From contig NZ_JAYKPK010000004.1 of assembly GCF_035117555.1 (NCBI RefSeq), forward strand, positions 1-64,000: DNA of 64,000 bases, read 5' to 3'. Every line of letters starts with the position of its first letter. The stretch's first letter is position 1. Shown one piece after another: positions 16,611 through 24,449 of this stretch. The position numbers and the translations under genes were made by a program. The notes under the pieces are model-generated. The model saw nothing but the letters and a program-made list of their open reading frames with translations, searched no databases and was not told the origin of the DNA. The stretch is from Yoonia sp035117555. Its GTDB lineage: Bacteria; Pseudomonadota; Alphaproteobacteria; Rhodobacterales; Rhodobacteraceae.

Positions 16611-17366
16611 GTGATCACATTCGACTGGGTTTTCTTTGCGGTGGGGATTCCCGCCATCATGTTTGGCGGCATTTCGAAAGGCGGTTTCGGCTCTGGCGCG
16701 GCCTTTGTCGCGGGGGCGATTCTGGCGCTGGTGGTCCCGCCCGGGCTGGCGTTGGGGATCATCCTGCCGCTGTTCATGCTGGTCGATGCCGCGACCCTGC
16801 GCCCGTTCTGGAAACAATGGCACTGGCCATCGGCCAAGGGGATGATGCAGGGTGCTGTGCCGGGCTGTATCATTGGTGCTGTGCTTTATACGCTGGTCGA
16901 TGCCGATCTGTTCCGGCTGTTGATCGGGGTGATCTGTCTGGCCTTCGTGGCGTTCCAACTGGCGCGCAGTCTGGGCTGGCTGCAGGTTACGCAAATGCCG
17001 TTTTCGCGCCCCTTTGCGTGGGCGGCGGGGCTTGTTGGCGGGTTCACCAGTTTTGTCAGCCATGCGGGCGGTCCGCCGACGGCGATTTTTCTGCTGTCCC
17101 AAGGGCTGAGCAAAACGGCGTTTCAGGCAACGACTGTCCTGACATTCTGGGCGGTCAACTGGATGAAAGTGGTACCTTATGCCTATCTGGGGATTTTTTC
17201 GCTCGAAACGCTGAAGGCCAGCGCGGTGCTGGCCCCTTTCGCGCTGCTTGGGGCCTATATTGGCGTCAAAGCGCATCGGCTGGTGCCTGAGCGCGCCTTT
17301 TTCGCACTGACCTATGTGTTGCTGGTGGCGACAGGCCTGCGGTTGATCTGGGTCGCATTGGCCTGA
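16611..17366 (+). CDS. TSUP/TauE-SafE family membrane transporter
   Basis: A 251-residue membrane protein with about eight helices and the two-fold TSUP repeat (FGGISKGGFGSGAAFVAGA near the N-terminus; GGFTSFVSHAGGPPTAIFLL in the second half). TSUP proteins export sulphite, sulphoacetate or similar anions; the substrate cannot be told. Start is GTG at 16611. That codon is embedded in GGTGATCACA, a single partial match to the suc/sdh operator. Divergent from mdh. Confidence 0.87.
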   Translation: MITFDWVFFAVGIPAIMFGGISKGGFGSGAAFVAGAILALVVPPGLALGIILPLFMLVDAATLRPFWKQWHWPSAKGMMQGAVPGCIIGAVLYTLVDADLFRLLIGVICLAFVAFQLARSLGWLQVTQMPFSRPFAWAAGLVGGFTSFVSHAGGPPTAIFLLSQGLSKTAFQATTVLTFWAVNWMKVVPYAYLGIFSLETLKASAVLAPFALLGAYIGVKAHRLVPERAFFALTYVLLVATGLRLIWVALA

Positions 17367-17462
17367 AACCGTTTCAGGTTCAGTGATCTGCCAATGGCGA
17401 TCTGCGGTGTAGTTTGCCTGCCTTGGTGTCACTGTCGCGTTCGTTGCTGGCGAAAACAGGCG

Positions 17463-17708
17463 TCATCCAAAACCTTCCCCGCGGGGAAGGTTTATCCCGC
17501 CGGGCGTCCTGCCACGCTGGTCAAGGATCGCGATCTTCCCCGCGGGGAAGGTTTTATCTGCTTTGCCGGGAATATCCACGTGCGGTGCGCGGTGGCCCAT
17601 AGCTGTCTGGTCGCGCGCGGCGGATTGCGCTGGGGGCATGACCCAGAACATCGCCGCGATCGCGAGGAAAACGTAAGGGATGTGATGATCATTTCTGGCC
17701 TCGTTCAT
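17463..17708 (-). CDS. Possible small single-TM protein (doubtful)
   Basis: An 81-residue reverse-strand frame from ATG 17708, beginning MNEARNDHHIPYVFLAIAAM with one plausible membrane helix and a processing-like AxA (PPAQSAARD). The C-terminal half is encoded by two copies of a dispersed palindrome, so the frame may be genuine only in its first 45 residues or may be spurious. No clear Shine-Dalgarno. Function unknown. Confidence 0.28.
   Translation of the reverse strand: MNEARNDHHIPYVFLAIAAMFWVMPPAQSAARDQTAMGHRAPHVDIPGKADKTFPAGKIAILDQRGRTPGGINLPRGEGFG
17473..17550. repeat. Two copies of the palindrome CTTCCCCGCGGGGAAG
   Basis: Perfect 16-18 bp palindromes at 17473-17490 and 17535-17550, with a third copy at 31504-31519 elsewhere in the window. 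Each is in intergenic sequence and carries a T-run on the right flank, so they could act as terminator-like or protein-binding elements. Confidence 0.75.
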
Positions 17709-17866
17709 TGCGGGGTTTTGGTGCCTTTGGGCCAATCTACACCACAAAGATTGAGAAAGAGTTAACGCCACGCCGCGTGTTTCGTGCTGCATTGCGGCAA
17801 GATCGGGGTTGAATCATCGACAAGTTTCTGCCCATGTTCGCGCAAGATTATTGCGAGGTAGATTCG

Positions 17867-18709
17867 ATGCATGACCGTCCCACCCGTTCTGCGCTTTATA
17901 TTCCCGGATCTAAGGATCGGGCGTTGGACAAGGCGCGCGGCCTGCCTGTTGATGTGATTCTGTTCGATCTGGAAGATGCCGTCACCCCCGATGCCAAGAT
18001 TGCCGCGCGTGATACGCTTTTCGCTGCCTTAGCCGGTGGCGGCTATGGCCCGCGCCAGCGGATTGTGCGTATCAACGGGCTGGAGACGGAGTGGGGTCAG
18101 GCGGATGCTGCCGCTGTCGTGGCGATGGATTGCGATGCAATTCTGTTGCCCAAGGTCAACAGTACGGCGGATGTCGATGCTTTGGCGGCTCTGGTCCCTG
18201 ATCTGCCGATCTGGGCGATGATGGAAACCCCGCAGGGCATATTGAACGCCGCCAGCATCGCGGCACATCCGCGCATTGCGGGCTTCGTGATGGGCACCAA
18301 TGATCTGGCCAAGGATATCGGGTCGCGCGGGCGGCCTGCGCTGATGCTGGCCTTGCAGATGTGCCTGCTCGCGGCGAAAGCGGCGGGAATCGTGGTGCTT
18401 GATGGCGTTTACAATGCCTTTCAGGATGACGGCGGCCTGCGCGCTGAATGTGCCGAGGGGCGCGACATGGGCTTTGACGGCAAGACGCTGATCCATCCGG
18501 CGCAGATCGCGATCACCAATGCCACCTTTGGCCCGACCGAGGATGATATCGCGCTGGCCCGCCGTCAAATCGCGGCCTTTGAAGAGGCGCAGGCCCAAGG
18601 CCAAGGCGTGGCCGTTGTGGATGGCAAGATCGTTGAGAACTTGCATATCGTCACCGCACAGGCGACTTTGGCCAAAGCAAAAGCCATCGCCGCATTGGAG
18701 AGCGTATGA
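17867..18709 (+). CDS. mcl2: HpcH/HpaI-type malyl-CoA thioesterase/lyase (Mcl2-like)
   Basis: A 280-residue CitE/HpcH-type TIM-barrel protein starting MHDRPTRSALYIPGSKDRAL; ATG 17867 has a GAGG ribosome-binding site. Marks are the metal-ligand regions VILFDLEDAV and WAMMETPQGILNA, GTNDLAKDIG, and the C-terminal GFDGKTLIHPAQI. In Rhodobacter the shorter paralogue next to mch is the (3S)-malyl-CoA thioesterase, which releases malate and CoA in the ethylmalonyl-CoA pathway. A lyase (Mcl1) role is the alternative and cannot be excluded from motifs. It overlaps nnrU by four bases. Confidence 0.78.
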   Translation: MHDRPTRSALYIPGSKDRALDKARGLPVDVILFDLEDAVTPDAKIAARDTLFAALAGGGYGPRQRIVRINGLETEWGQADAAAVVAMDCDAILLPKVNSTADVDALAALVPDLPIWAMMETPQGILNAASIAAHPRIAGFVMGTNDLAKDIGSRGRPALMLALQMCLLAAKAAGIVVLDGVYNAFQDDGGLRAECAEGRDMGFDGKTLIHPAQIAITNATFGPTEDDIALARRQIAAFEEAQAQGQGVAVVDGKIVENLHIVTAQATLAKAKAIAALESV

Positions 18710-19251
18710 CACTTCTTATTCTGGGCCTGATCTTGTGGTCGGGCGTGCATGTCTGGAAACGCGTGGCCCCTGACAGCCGCGCCAGCCTTGGCGATAACGG
18801 CAAATGGGTCGTCACGATCGGCGCCGTGCTGGGGATCGTGCTGATGGTGATCGGCTATCGCGCGGCGGAAGGCGCGGTGTTCTGGGGCCGCAGCCCGGCG
18901 ATGACCGGGATCAACAATCTGCTGATGATCTTCGCGGTCTATCTTTATGCCGCGAGCGGCGCAAAGACCCGGATCACCCGCACAATCCGCCATCCGCAAT
19001 TGACTGCTGTCAAGGTCTGGGCATTGGCGCATTTGCTGGTGAATGGCGACGTGCCGTCTTTCGTGCTGTTTGGCGGTCTGCTGGCATGGGCCGTGGTCGA
19101 AGTGATCCTGATCAACCGTGCCAACCGGGGCTGGACCCCGCCGCCTGTCGCGCCGATGAAGAAAGAAGTGACCGCTGTTGTGGCGACTGTCGTTGTCTTT
19201 GCGGTGATCGCGCTTGTTCACAGCTGGCTTGGCTATAACCCGTTTGGATAA
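18706..19251 (+). CDS. NnrU family membrane protein
   Basis: A 181-residue protein with about five membrane helices and the NnrU pattern (LGLILWSGVHVWKRVAP at the start; TIRHPQLTAVKVWALAHLLVNGD in the middle). NnrU was named in denitrification loci; many members have unknown roles and may contact haem through the conserved His. Here it sits between mcl2 and mch, with an ATGA overlap, so it is co-transcribed with carbon-assimilation genes. Confidence 0.87.
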   Translation: MTLLILGLILWSGVHVWKRVAPDSRASLGDNGKWVVTIGAVLGIVLMVIGYRAAEGAVFWGRSPAMTGINNLLMIFAVYLYAASGAKTRITRTIRHPQLTAVKVWALAHLLVNGDVPSFVLFGGLLAWAVVEVILINRANRGWTPPPVAPMKKEVTAVVATVVVFAVIALVHSWLGYNPFG

Positions 19252-19255
19252 CCCG

Positions 19256-19459
19256 ATGAAAATCTATCGTTTACTGACCGAAGACGACACATCCGCCTTT
19301 TGCCACAAAGTTTCTGACGCTTTGTCCAAGGGTTGGGAGCTTTACGGCAGCCCGACCTATGCCTTTGATCAGGCCAATGGCGTGATGCGCTGCGGGCAGG
19401 CGGTGACCAAGGAGATTGATGCGCCCTATTCGCCCGAGATGAAACTGGGCCAGCAATGA
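19256..19459 (+). CDS. DUF1737 family small protein
   Basis: A 67-residue protein, MKIYRLLTEDDTSAFCHKV onward, with GWELYGSPTY, the mark of DUF1737. Function unknown. The start at 19256 is chosen over the longer frame because it begins at the conserved KIYRLLT strand. It overlaps mch by four bases (ATGA). Confidence 0.85.
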   Translation: MKIYRLLTEDDTSAFCHKVSDALSKGWELYGSPTYAFDQANGVMRCGQAVTKEIDAPYSPEMKLGQQ

Positions 19460-20481
19460 CCAAGACCAACGCGGGTCGGTTTTTCGAGGATTACGGCGTT
19501 GGTGATGTGATCACACATGCGGTGCCGCGCACGATCAAGATGGGGGAGCGGGCGCTCTATCATGCGCTTTACCCCGCGCGGCATGCGCTGCATTCGTCTG
19601 ATCAGTTTGCGCAATCCTGTGGTTTGCCGTTCAGCCCGCTGGACGATCTGGTGACGTTTCACACTGTCTTTGGCAAGACCGTGCCGGATGTGTCGCTGAA
19701 TGCCGTGGCGAATCTTGGCTATGCCGAAGGGCGCTGGATCACGCCGCTTTGGCCCGGCGATACGATCACCGCGACGTCAGAGGTGATCGGGATCAAGGAG
19801 AATTCCAACGGCACCTCGGGTGTGGTCTGGGTGCGCACCACCGGGCGCAATCAGCATGGCGAGGTGCTGCTGACCTATGTGCGCTGGGTGATGGTGCGTA
19901 AGCGCGGGTCGGGACCCGCGCCACAGGCGGTTATCCCGGAGCTTGACGCTGTGGTGCTGGCGTCGGATCTGGTCGTGCCGCAGGGGTTGGATTTCACCCA
20001 TTACGATTTCGCGCTGGCGGGCGAGCCGCATCGTTTGCGCGATTATGCGGTGGGCGAGGTGATCGACCATGTCGATGGCGTCACGATTGAAGAAGCCGAG
20101 CATATGCTGGCCACAAGGCTGTGGCAGAATACCGCCAAGGTGCATTTTGACGCGACCAACCGGGATGATGGCAAAAGGCTGATCTATGGTGGGCATGTGA
20201 TCTCGCTTGCGCGGGCCTTGTCGTTCAATGGCTTGGCCAATGCACAGATGATCGTGGCGCTGAATGGTGGGGCGCATGCGAACCCGTGTTTTGCCGGGGA
20301 TACGGTCCGGGCATGGTCCGAGGTGCTGGATCTTGCAGAGACATCTGCGCCCGGTGTTGGCGCGATCCGGCTGCGGCTGGTCGCGACCAAGGGGCAGGCG
20401 GGTGTCTTGCGCGGGGCGGATGGGAAATACGGGTCCGACGTGTTGCTGGACCTTGATTACTGGGCTTTGATGCCGGTTTGA
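19456..20481 (+). CDS. mch: Mesaconyl-CoA hydratase (MaoC family)
   Basis: A 341-residue double hot-dog hydratase. It starts MTKTNAGRFFEDYGVGDVI and has MaoC-type stretches (LYHALYPARHALHSSDQFAQ; ITPLWPGDTITATSEVIGI; YGGHVISLARALSFNGL). It interconverts mesaconyl-C1-CoA and beta-methylmalyl-CoA in the ethylmalonyl-CoA pathway. Size and context (mcl2 upstream, sdh downstream, ecm and ccr nearby) support this over a generic MaoC dehydratase. One TGTGATCACA lies inside its first 60 bases. Confidence 0.88.
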   Translation: MTKTNAGRFFEDYGVGDVITHAVPRTIKMGERALYHALYPARHALHSSDQFAQSCGLPFSPLDDLVTFHTVFGKTVPDVSLNAVANLGYAEGRWITPLWPGDTITATSEVIGIKENSNGTSGVVWVRTTGRNQHGEVLLTYVRWVMVRKRGSGPAPQAVIPELDAVVLASDLVVPQGLDFTHYDFALAGEPHRLRDYAVGEVIDHVDGVTIEEAEHMLATRLWQNTAKVHFDATNRDDGKRLIYGGHVISLARALSFNGLANAQMIVALNGGAHANPCFAGDTVRAWSEVLDLAETSAPGVGAIRLRLVATKGQAGVLRGADGKYGSDVLLDLDYWALMPV

Positions 20482-20540
20482 CATCGCTTTTGCGATGCCA
20501 AGCCTCCGGCGGGGATATTTGAGCTCTGACGATGATGAAG
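20482..20540 (+). repeat. Gene-end composite repeat after mch
   Basis: Directly after the mch stop comes a short hairpin, CATCGC-TTTT-GCGATG, then AAGCCTCCGGCGGGGATATTT and a CTCTGACGATGATGAAG tail. The same core and tail occur after sdhB, rhomboid, yifB, the M3 peptidase and, partly, ccr. Confidence 0.75.
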
Positions 20541-20541
20541 G

Positions 20542-20572
20542 TGTGATCACAGCTGAAAAAATCGTGATCACA
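20542..20572. promoter_or_regulatory. Paired TGTGATCACA operators upstream of sdhC
   Basis: TGTGATCACA (20542-20551) and CGTGATCACA (20563-20572) begin 21 bp apart, the same spacing as the sucC pair. They lie about 140 bases before sdhC. Downstream in the leader is an inverted repeat, GCGCGGCA/TGCCGCGC (20592-20599 with 20622-20629), which could form a leader hairpin. Confidence 0.65.
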
Positions 20573-20712
20573 AATAGAAAAAACTGGCCGGGCGCGGCAT
20601 ATTCACGCGGAAAAACCCTTGTGCCGCGCGTGACTCTGGCGGTGGAATGGTGCAAGTAGGAAGCCAAGGCGCTGTCGAGCCGGACAGCATCAAGCCACTG
20701 AAGGGAAGACTT

Positions 20713-21096
20713 ATGGCCGACGTGAACCGGGGCAATCGCCCGCTTTCGCCGCATCTTTCGATTTATCGTCCGCAATGGACCTCGATCACATCCATCCTCG
20801 TGCGGATCACCGGCAATGCGCTGATCGTTGCCGCACTTTTGATCGTGTGGTGGTTCGTCGCCGCCGCAAGCGGGCCAGAGGCTTTTGCCACCGCCGATGG
20901 CGTCATCAGAAGCTGGTTCGGCAAGCTGGTCATGTTCGGGTCGATCTGGGCGCTGTGGTATCATTCCCTGGGAGGCTTGCGTCATCTGGTCTGGGATTCA
21001 GGCCGGATGCTCGATGTCGATAAATCCGAGATGGCGGGTCAGATGATGGTCGTGCTGTCAGTGATCCTGACGATTTTCACTGTGATTGTGCTGTAA
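20713..21096 (+). CDS. sdhC: Succinate dehydrogenase cytochrome b556 subunit
   Basis: A 127-residue three-helix membrane anchor. The family opening NRPLSPHLSIYRPQWTSITS is followed by three TM segments and the haem-ligand region WYHSLGGLRHLVWDSG. With SdhD it anchors the SdhAB catalytic part and binds haem b and quinone. ATG 20713 is preceded by GGGAAG; the longer frame to 20647 lacks conservation. Confidence 0.95.
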   Translation: MADVNRGNRPLSPHLSIYRPQWTSITSILVRITGNALIVAALLIVWWFVAAASGPEAFATADGVIRSWFGKLVMFGSIWALWYHSLGGLRHLVWDSGRMLDVDKSEMAGQMMVVLSVILTIFTVIVL

Positions 21097-21108
21097 GGAG
21101 TATCAAAG

Positions 21109-21480
21109 ATGGCATTTCTGACAGATCGCAAACGCGCCACGGGCACAGGCTCGGCGAAATCCGGCACGCATCACCATTGGCAGATGATGGTGACATCCGT
21201 GGCCTTGCTGGTGCTGATCCCTTTCTTTGTCTTTACTTTCGGTGCGATCCTTGGCGCGCCCTATGAAGAGGTGATCGCCTATTACCAGCGGCCATTTCCT
21301 GCCGTGGTCGCCATTCTGACCATGCTGGTCGGGTTTTTCCATTTCCGGCTGGGTGTCCAAACCCTGATCGAGGATTATGTTCATGGTCTGGCACGTAAGG
21401 CCGCGATCATCGGCATGATTTGTCTGTCTTACGCAGCGGCGGCGTTTGCGGTTTTCGCAATCATCCGCATCGCATTGTAA
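21109..21480 (+). CDS. sdhD: Succinate dehydrogenase membrane anchor subunit
   Basis: A 123-residue protein with three TM helices after a soluble N-terminus containing TRKR-like basic residues and SGTHHHWQMMVTSVALLVL. The second/third-helix stretch FHFRLGVQTLIEDYVHG holds the conserved His and Asp-Tyr that serve haem and quinone binding. It follows sdhC by 12 bases. Confidence 0.94.
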   Translation: MAFLTDRKRATGTGSAKSGTHHHWQMMVTSVALLVLIPFFVFTFGAILGAPYEEVIAYYQRPFPAVVAILTMLVGFFHFRLGVQTLIEDYVHGLARKAAIIGMICLSYAAAAFAVFAIIRIAL

Positions 21481-21501
21481 ATATTTTCGGAGCAATACCA
21501 G

Positions 21502-23307
21502 ATGGCCGCTTATGAATACGAGACACATACCTATGACGCGATCGTCGTAGGGGCAGGGGGTGCCGGTCTGCGCGCCACTTTGGGCTTGGCCGAACAAGGG
21601 CTGCGAACGGCCTGTATCACCAAAGTCTTTCCGACCCGGTCGCATACGGTTGCCGCGCAAGGCGGGATCGCCGCATCCTTGTCGAACATGGGGCCGGATC
21701 ACTGGCAATGGCATATGTTCGATACCGTCAAAGGCTCGGATTATCTGGGCGATACTGATGCGATGGAATACCTTGCGCGTGAAGCGCCCAAGGCGGTTTA
21801 TGAGCTGGAACATTACGGCGTGCCGTTTTCGCGCACCGAAGAAGGCAAGATCTACCAACGCCCCTTTGGCGGCCATACCACCGAATTCGGTGAAGGCCCT
21901 GCGGTGCAGCGCACCTGTGCCGCCGCTGACCGGACCGGCCATGCGATCCTGCACACGCTTTATGGCCAGTCGCTGAAGCAGAAGGCCGAGTTCTATATCG
22001 AATATTTCGCGCTTGATCTGATCATGTCCGATGACGGTATCTGTCAGGGTGTGATCGCGTGGAAGCTCGACGATGGCACGATGCATGTGTTCAATGCCAA
22101 GACTGTCGTGTTGGCTACCGGCGGTTATGGCCGCGCCTATTTCAGCGCCACCTCTGCCCATACCTGCACCGGTGATGGTGGCGGCATGGTCGCGCGGCAG
22201 GGGCTGCCGTTGCAGGATATGGAATTCGTGCAGTTCCACCCGACCGGGATCTATGGCGCTGGTTGCCTGATTACCGAAGGCGCGCGTGGCGAAGGCGGTT
22301 ACCTGACCAATTCCGAAGGCGAGCGTTTCATGGAACGCTATGCGCCGAATTACAAAGACCTCGCACCGCGTGACTATGTCAGCCGCTGCATGACGATGGA
22401 AATCCGTGAAGGGCGCGGTGTGGGCGCAAACAGCGACCATATCCACCTGAACCTGAACCATCTGCCGAAAGAGGCTTTGGCCGAACGTCTGCCGGGTATT
22501 TCTGAAAGCGCGCGCATCTTCGCCGGTGTCGATGTGACCAAGGAGCCGATCCCGGTGCTGCCGACCGTGCATTATAACATGGGCGGTATCCCGACCAATT
22601 ATTATGGTGAGGTGTTGAATCCCACTGCCGAAAATCCAACTGCCATCGTCCCGGGCCTGATGGCTGTGGGCGAGGCGGGTTGTGCCTCGGTCCATGGCGC
22701 GAACCGGTTGGGGTCGAACAGCCTGATCGATCTGGTGGTCTTTGGCCGCGCGGCGGCGATCCGGGCGGGGGAGGTTGTGGACCGCAACGCACCGAACCCG
22801 ACGTTGAATCAGGCGTCTGTGGATGCCTGTTTTGACCGTTTCGATGGCGTGCGCCATGCCAAGGGCAATGTCGGCACGGCAGAGCTGCGGCTGGAGATGC
22901 AAAAGGCGATGCAGGCCGATGCGGCGGTGTTCCGCACCGATAAGACCCTCGCCGAAGGTGTCGCCAAGATGACTGCGATTGCAGGCAAGATGGATGATAT
23001 CAAGGTCACGGATCGCAGCCTTGTCTGGAACTCTGACCTGATGGAAACCTTGGAACTGGCGAATCTGATGCCAAACGCGCTGGCGACCATCGTCGGGGCC
23101 GAGGCGCGCAAGGAAAGCCGGGGTGCGCATGCGCATGAAGACTACAGCGCGCGCGACGATGAAAACTGGCGTGTGCACACTTTGGCCCATGTCGATGGCG
23201 CGAAAACGACGCTCAGCTATCGCCCGGTGATCACCAAGCCGCTGACGACCGAAGCTGAAGGCGGGATTTCCGAAGACCGGATCAAGCCGAAAGTGCGGAC
23301 CTTCTGA
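21502..23307 (+). CDS. sdhA: Succinate dehydrogenase flavoprotein subunit
   Basis: A 601-residue FAD enzyme: dinucleotide motif VVGAGGAGLRATLGLAEQG, the His that links FAD covalently in RSHTVAAQGGIAASL, the active-site HPTGIYGAGCLITEGARGEG and the C-terminal RKESRGAHAHEDY arginine region. It oxidises succinate to fumarate. Full length. A small lipoprotein gene starts inside its stop codon (TGATG). Confidence 0.98.
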   Translation: MAAYEYETHTYDAIVVGAGGAGLRATLGLAEQGLRTACITKVFPTRSHTVAAQGGIAASLSNMGPDHWQWHMFDTVKGSDYLGDTDAMEYLAREAPKAVYELEHYGVPFSRTEEGKIYQRPFGGHTTEFGEGPAVQRTCAAADRTGHAILHTLYGQSLKQKAEFYIEYFALDLIMSDDGICQGVIAWKLDDGTMHVFNAKTVVLATGGYGRAYFSATSAHTCTGDGGGMVARQGLPLQDMEFVQFHPTGIYGAGCLITEGARGEGGYLTNSEGERFMERYAPNYKDLAPRDYVSRCMTMEIREGRGVGANSDHIHLNLNHLPKEALAERLPGISESARIFAGVDVTKEPIPVLPTVHYNMGGIPTNYYGEVLNPTAENPTAIVPGLMAVGEAGCASVHGANRLGSNSLIDLVVFGRAAAIRAGEVVDRNAPNPTLNQASVDACFDRFDGVRHAKGNVGTAELRLEMQKAMQADAAVFRTDKTLAEGVAKMTAIAGKMDDIKVTDRSLVWNSDLMETLELANLMPNALATIVGAEARKESRGAHAHEDYSARDDENWRVHTLAHVDGAKTTLSYRPVITKPLTTEAEGGISEDRIKPKVRTF

Positions 23308-23582
23308 TGCGGATCCTTGCGGTGATGTTCGTGGCGTTGGCGGCCTGTGGGCCGGTCACGCCCGAACGCGCCGCAGATCGGTGTGAAGAACGCGCCCGCG
23401 ATGCGCAGGGTCCGACATTCGGCGGCACTGTCGGGGTGAACAGCAATAGCGGGGCTTTCGCCTCGGCCCGGATCGGCATCACCTCTGATGCGATCCGGGG
23501 CCGCGACCCGCTGGAAGTATATGATAGTTGCGTCTTTGGTCTGACGGGTGAGCCGCCGATCAGACCGGCACGACTGAGATGA
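23307..23582 (+). CDS. Small lipoprotein between sdhA and sdhB
   Basis: A 91-residue protein with a very short signal, MRILAVMFVALAACGPV, whose LAAC lipobox places Cys14 as the acylated residue. The mature part contains two further Cys (CEERARD and YDSCVF) that could pair. Its ATG overlaps the sdhA stop, so it is translationally coupled, and sdhB follows 39 bases later. Family unknown to me; a role in complex II assembly would be speculation. Confidence 0.72.
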   Translation: MRILAVMFVALAACGPVTPERAADRCEERARDAQGPTFGGTVGVNSNSGAFASARIGITSDAIRGRDPLEVYDSCVFGLTGEPPIRPARLR

Positions 23583-23621
23583 TGATGCGGGCCTTGCGCC
23601 TGTGATTGAAGGAAAGAGCAA

Positions 23622-24401
23622 ATGGTACAACTGACGCTTCCCAAGAATTCCCGCATGACGACAGGCAAGACCTGGCCCAAACCCGCAGGTGCCACGAACC
23701 TGCGCAAGGTGCAGGTCTATCGCTGGAACCCCGAGGATGGGAAAAACCCGCAGTTGGATACCTATTTCCTCGATATGGATAATTGCGGCCCGATGGTGCT
23801 GGACGCGCTGATCAAGATCAAGAATGAGATTGATCCGACCCTGACCTTCCGCCGGTCCTGCCGGGAAGGCATCTGCGGGTCTTGTGCGATGAATATCGAC
23901 GGGATCAATACTTTGGCCTGTATCTATGGCATGGATGAGATCAAGGGCGATATCAAGATCTACCCCTTGCCCCACATGCCGGTGATCAAGGATCTGATCC
24001 CCGATCTGACGCATTTCTATGCCCAGCATGCCAGCATCATGCCGTGGTTGGAGACGAAGTCGAACGAGCCTGCCAAGGAATGGAAGCAGTCGATCGACGA
24101 CCGCAAGAAACTTGACGGGCTTTATGAATGCGTGATGTGCGCCTGTTGTTCGACATCCTGCCCGTCCTATTGGTGGAACAGTGACCGTTATCTGGGGCCA
24201 GCGGCGCTGCTGCATGCCTATCGCTGGATCGTGGACAGCCGGGACGAGGCGACGGGCGAGCGGTTGGATGATCTGGAAGATCCGTTCAAGCTCTATCGTT
24301 GCCATACGATCATGAACTGCGCCAAGACCTGCCCCAAGGGGCTGAACCCGGCCAAAGCCATCGCCAGCATCAAGGGCATGATGGTGGAGCGGGTGGTTTA
24401 A
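23622..24401 (+). CDS. sdhB: Succinate dehydrogenase iron-sulphur subunit
   Basis: A 259-residue protein with a [2Fe-2S] domain (SCREGICGSCAMNIDG plus a later Cys in NTLACIYG) and a C-terminal ferredoxin-like domain with CVMCACCSTSCPSYWW and CHTIMNCAKTCPKGLNP, holding the [4Fe-4S] and [3Fe-4S] clusters. It passes electrons from SdhA to quinone. Last gene of the operon. Confidence 0.98.
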   Translation: MVQLTLPKNSRMTTGKTWPKPAGATNLRKVQVYRWNPEDGKNPQLDTYFLDMDNCGPMVLDALIKIKNEIDPTLTFRRSCREGICGSCAMNIDGINTLACIYGMDEIKGDIKIYPLPHMPVIKDLIPDLTHFYAQHASIMPWLETKSNEPAKEWKQSIDDRKKLDGLYECVMCACCSTSCPSYWWNSDRYLGPAALLHAYRWIVDSRDEATGERLDDLEDPFKLYRCHTIMNCAKTCPKGLNPAKAIASIKGMMVERVV

Positions 24402-24413
24402 GAAAAAACTTTT

Positions 24414-24449
24414 AAGCCTCCGGCGGGGATATTTAGGCTCTGACGATGA
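24414..24449 (+). repeat. Gene-end composite repeat after sdhB
   Basis: AAGCCTCCGGCGGGGATATTT then GGCTCTGACGATGAA, matching the copy at 20500-20540 almost base for base. The final ATG is also the predicted start codon of the next gene. Confidence 0.75.

Larger units (their letters stand above)
17367..17866. other. 500-base intergenic region with two long palindromes
   Basis: No convincing gene on the plus strand. It contains two copies of CTTCCCCGCGGGGAAG (17474-17489 and 17535-17550) and must hold the promoter for the rightward mcl2 operon. One small reverse-strand frame is listed separately. Confidence 0.5.

Noticed and set aside
19506..19515. Perfect TGTGATCACA inside the first codons of mch
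   Set aside because: It lies within coding sequence without a 21-bp partner; it is noted, but not called as an operator.
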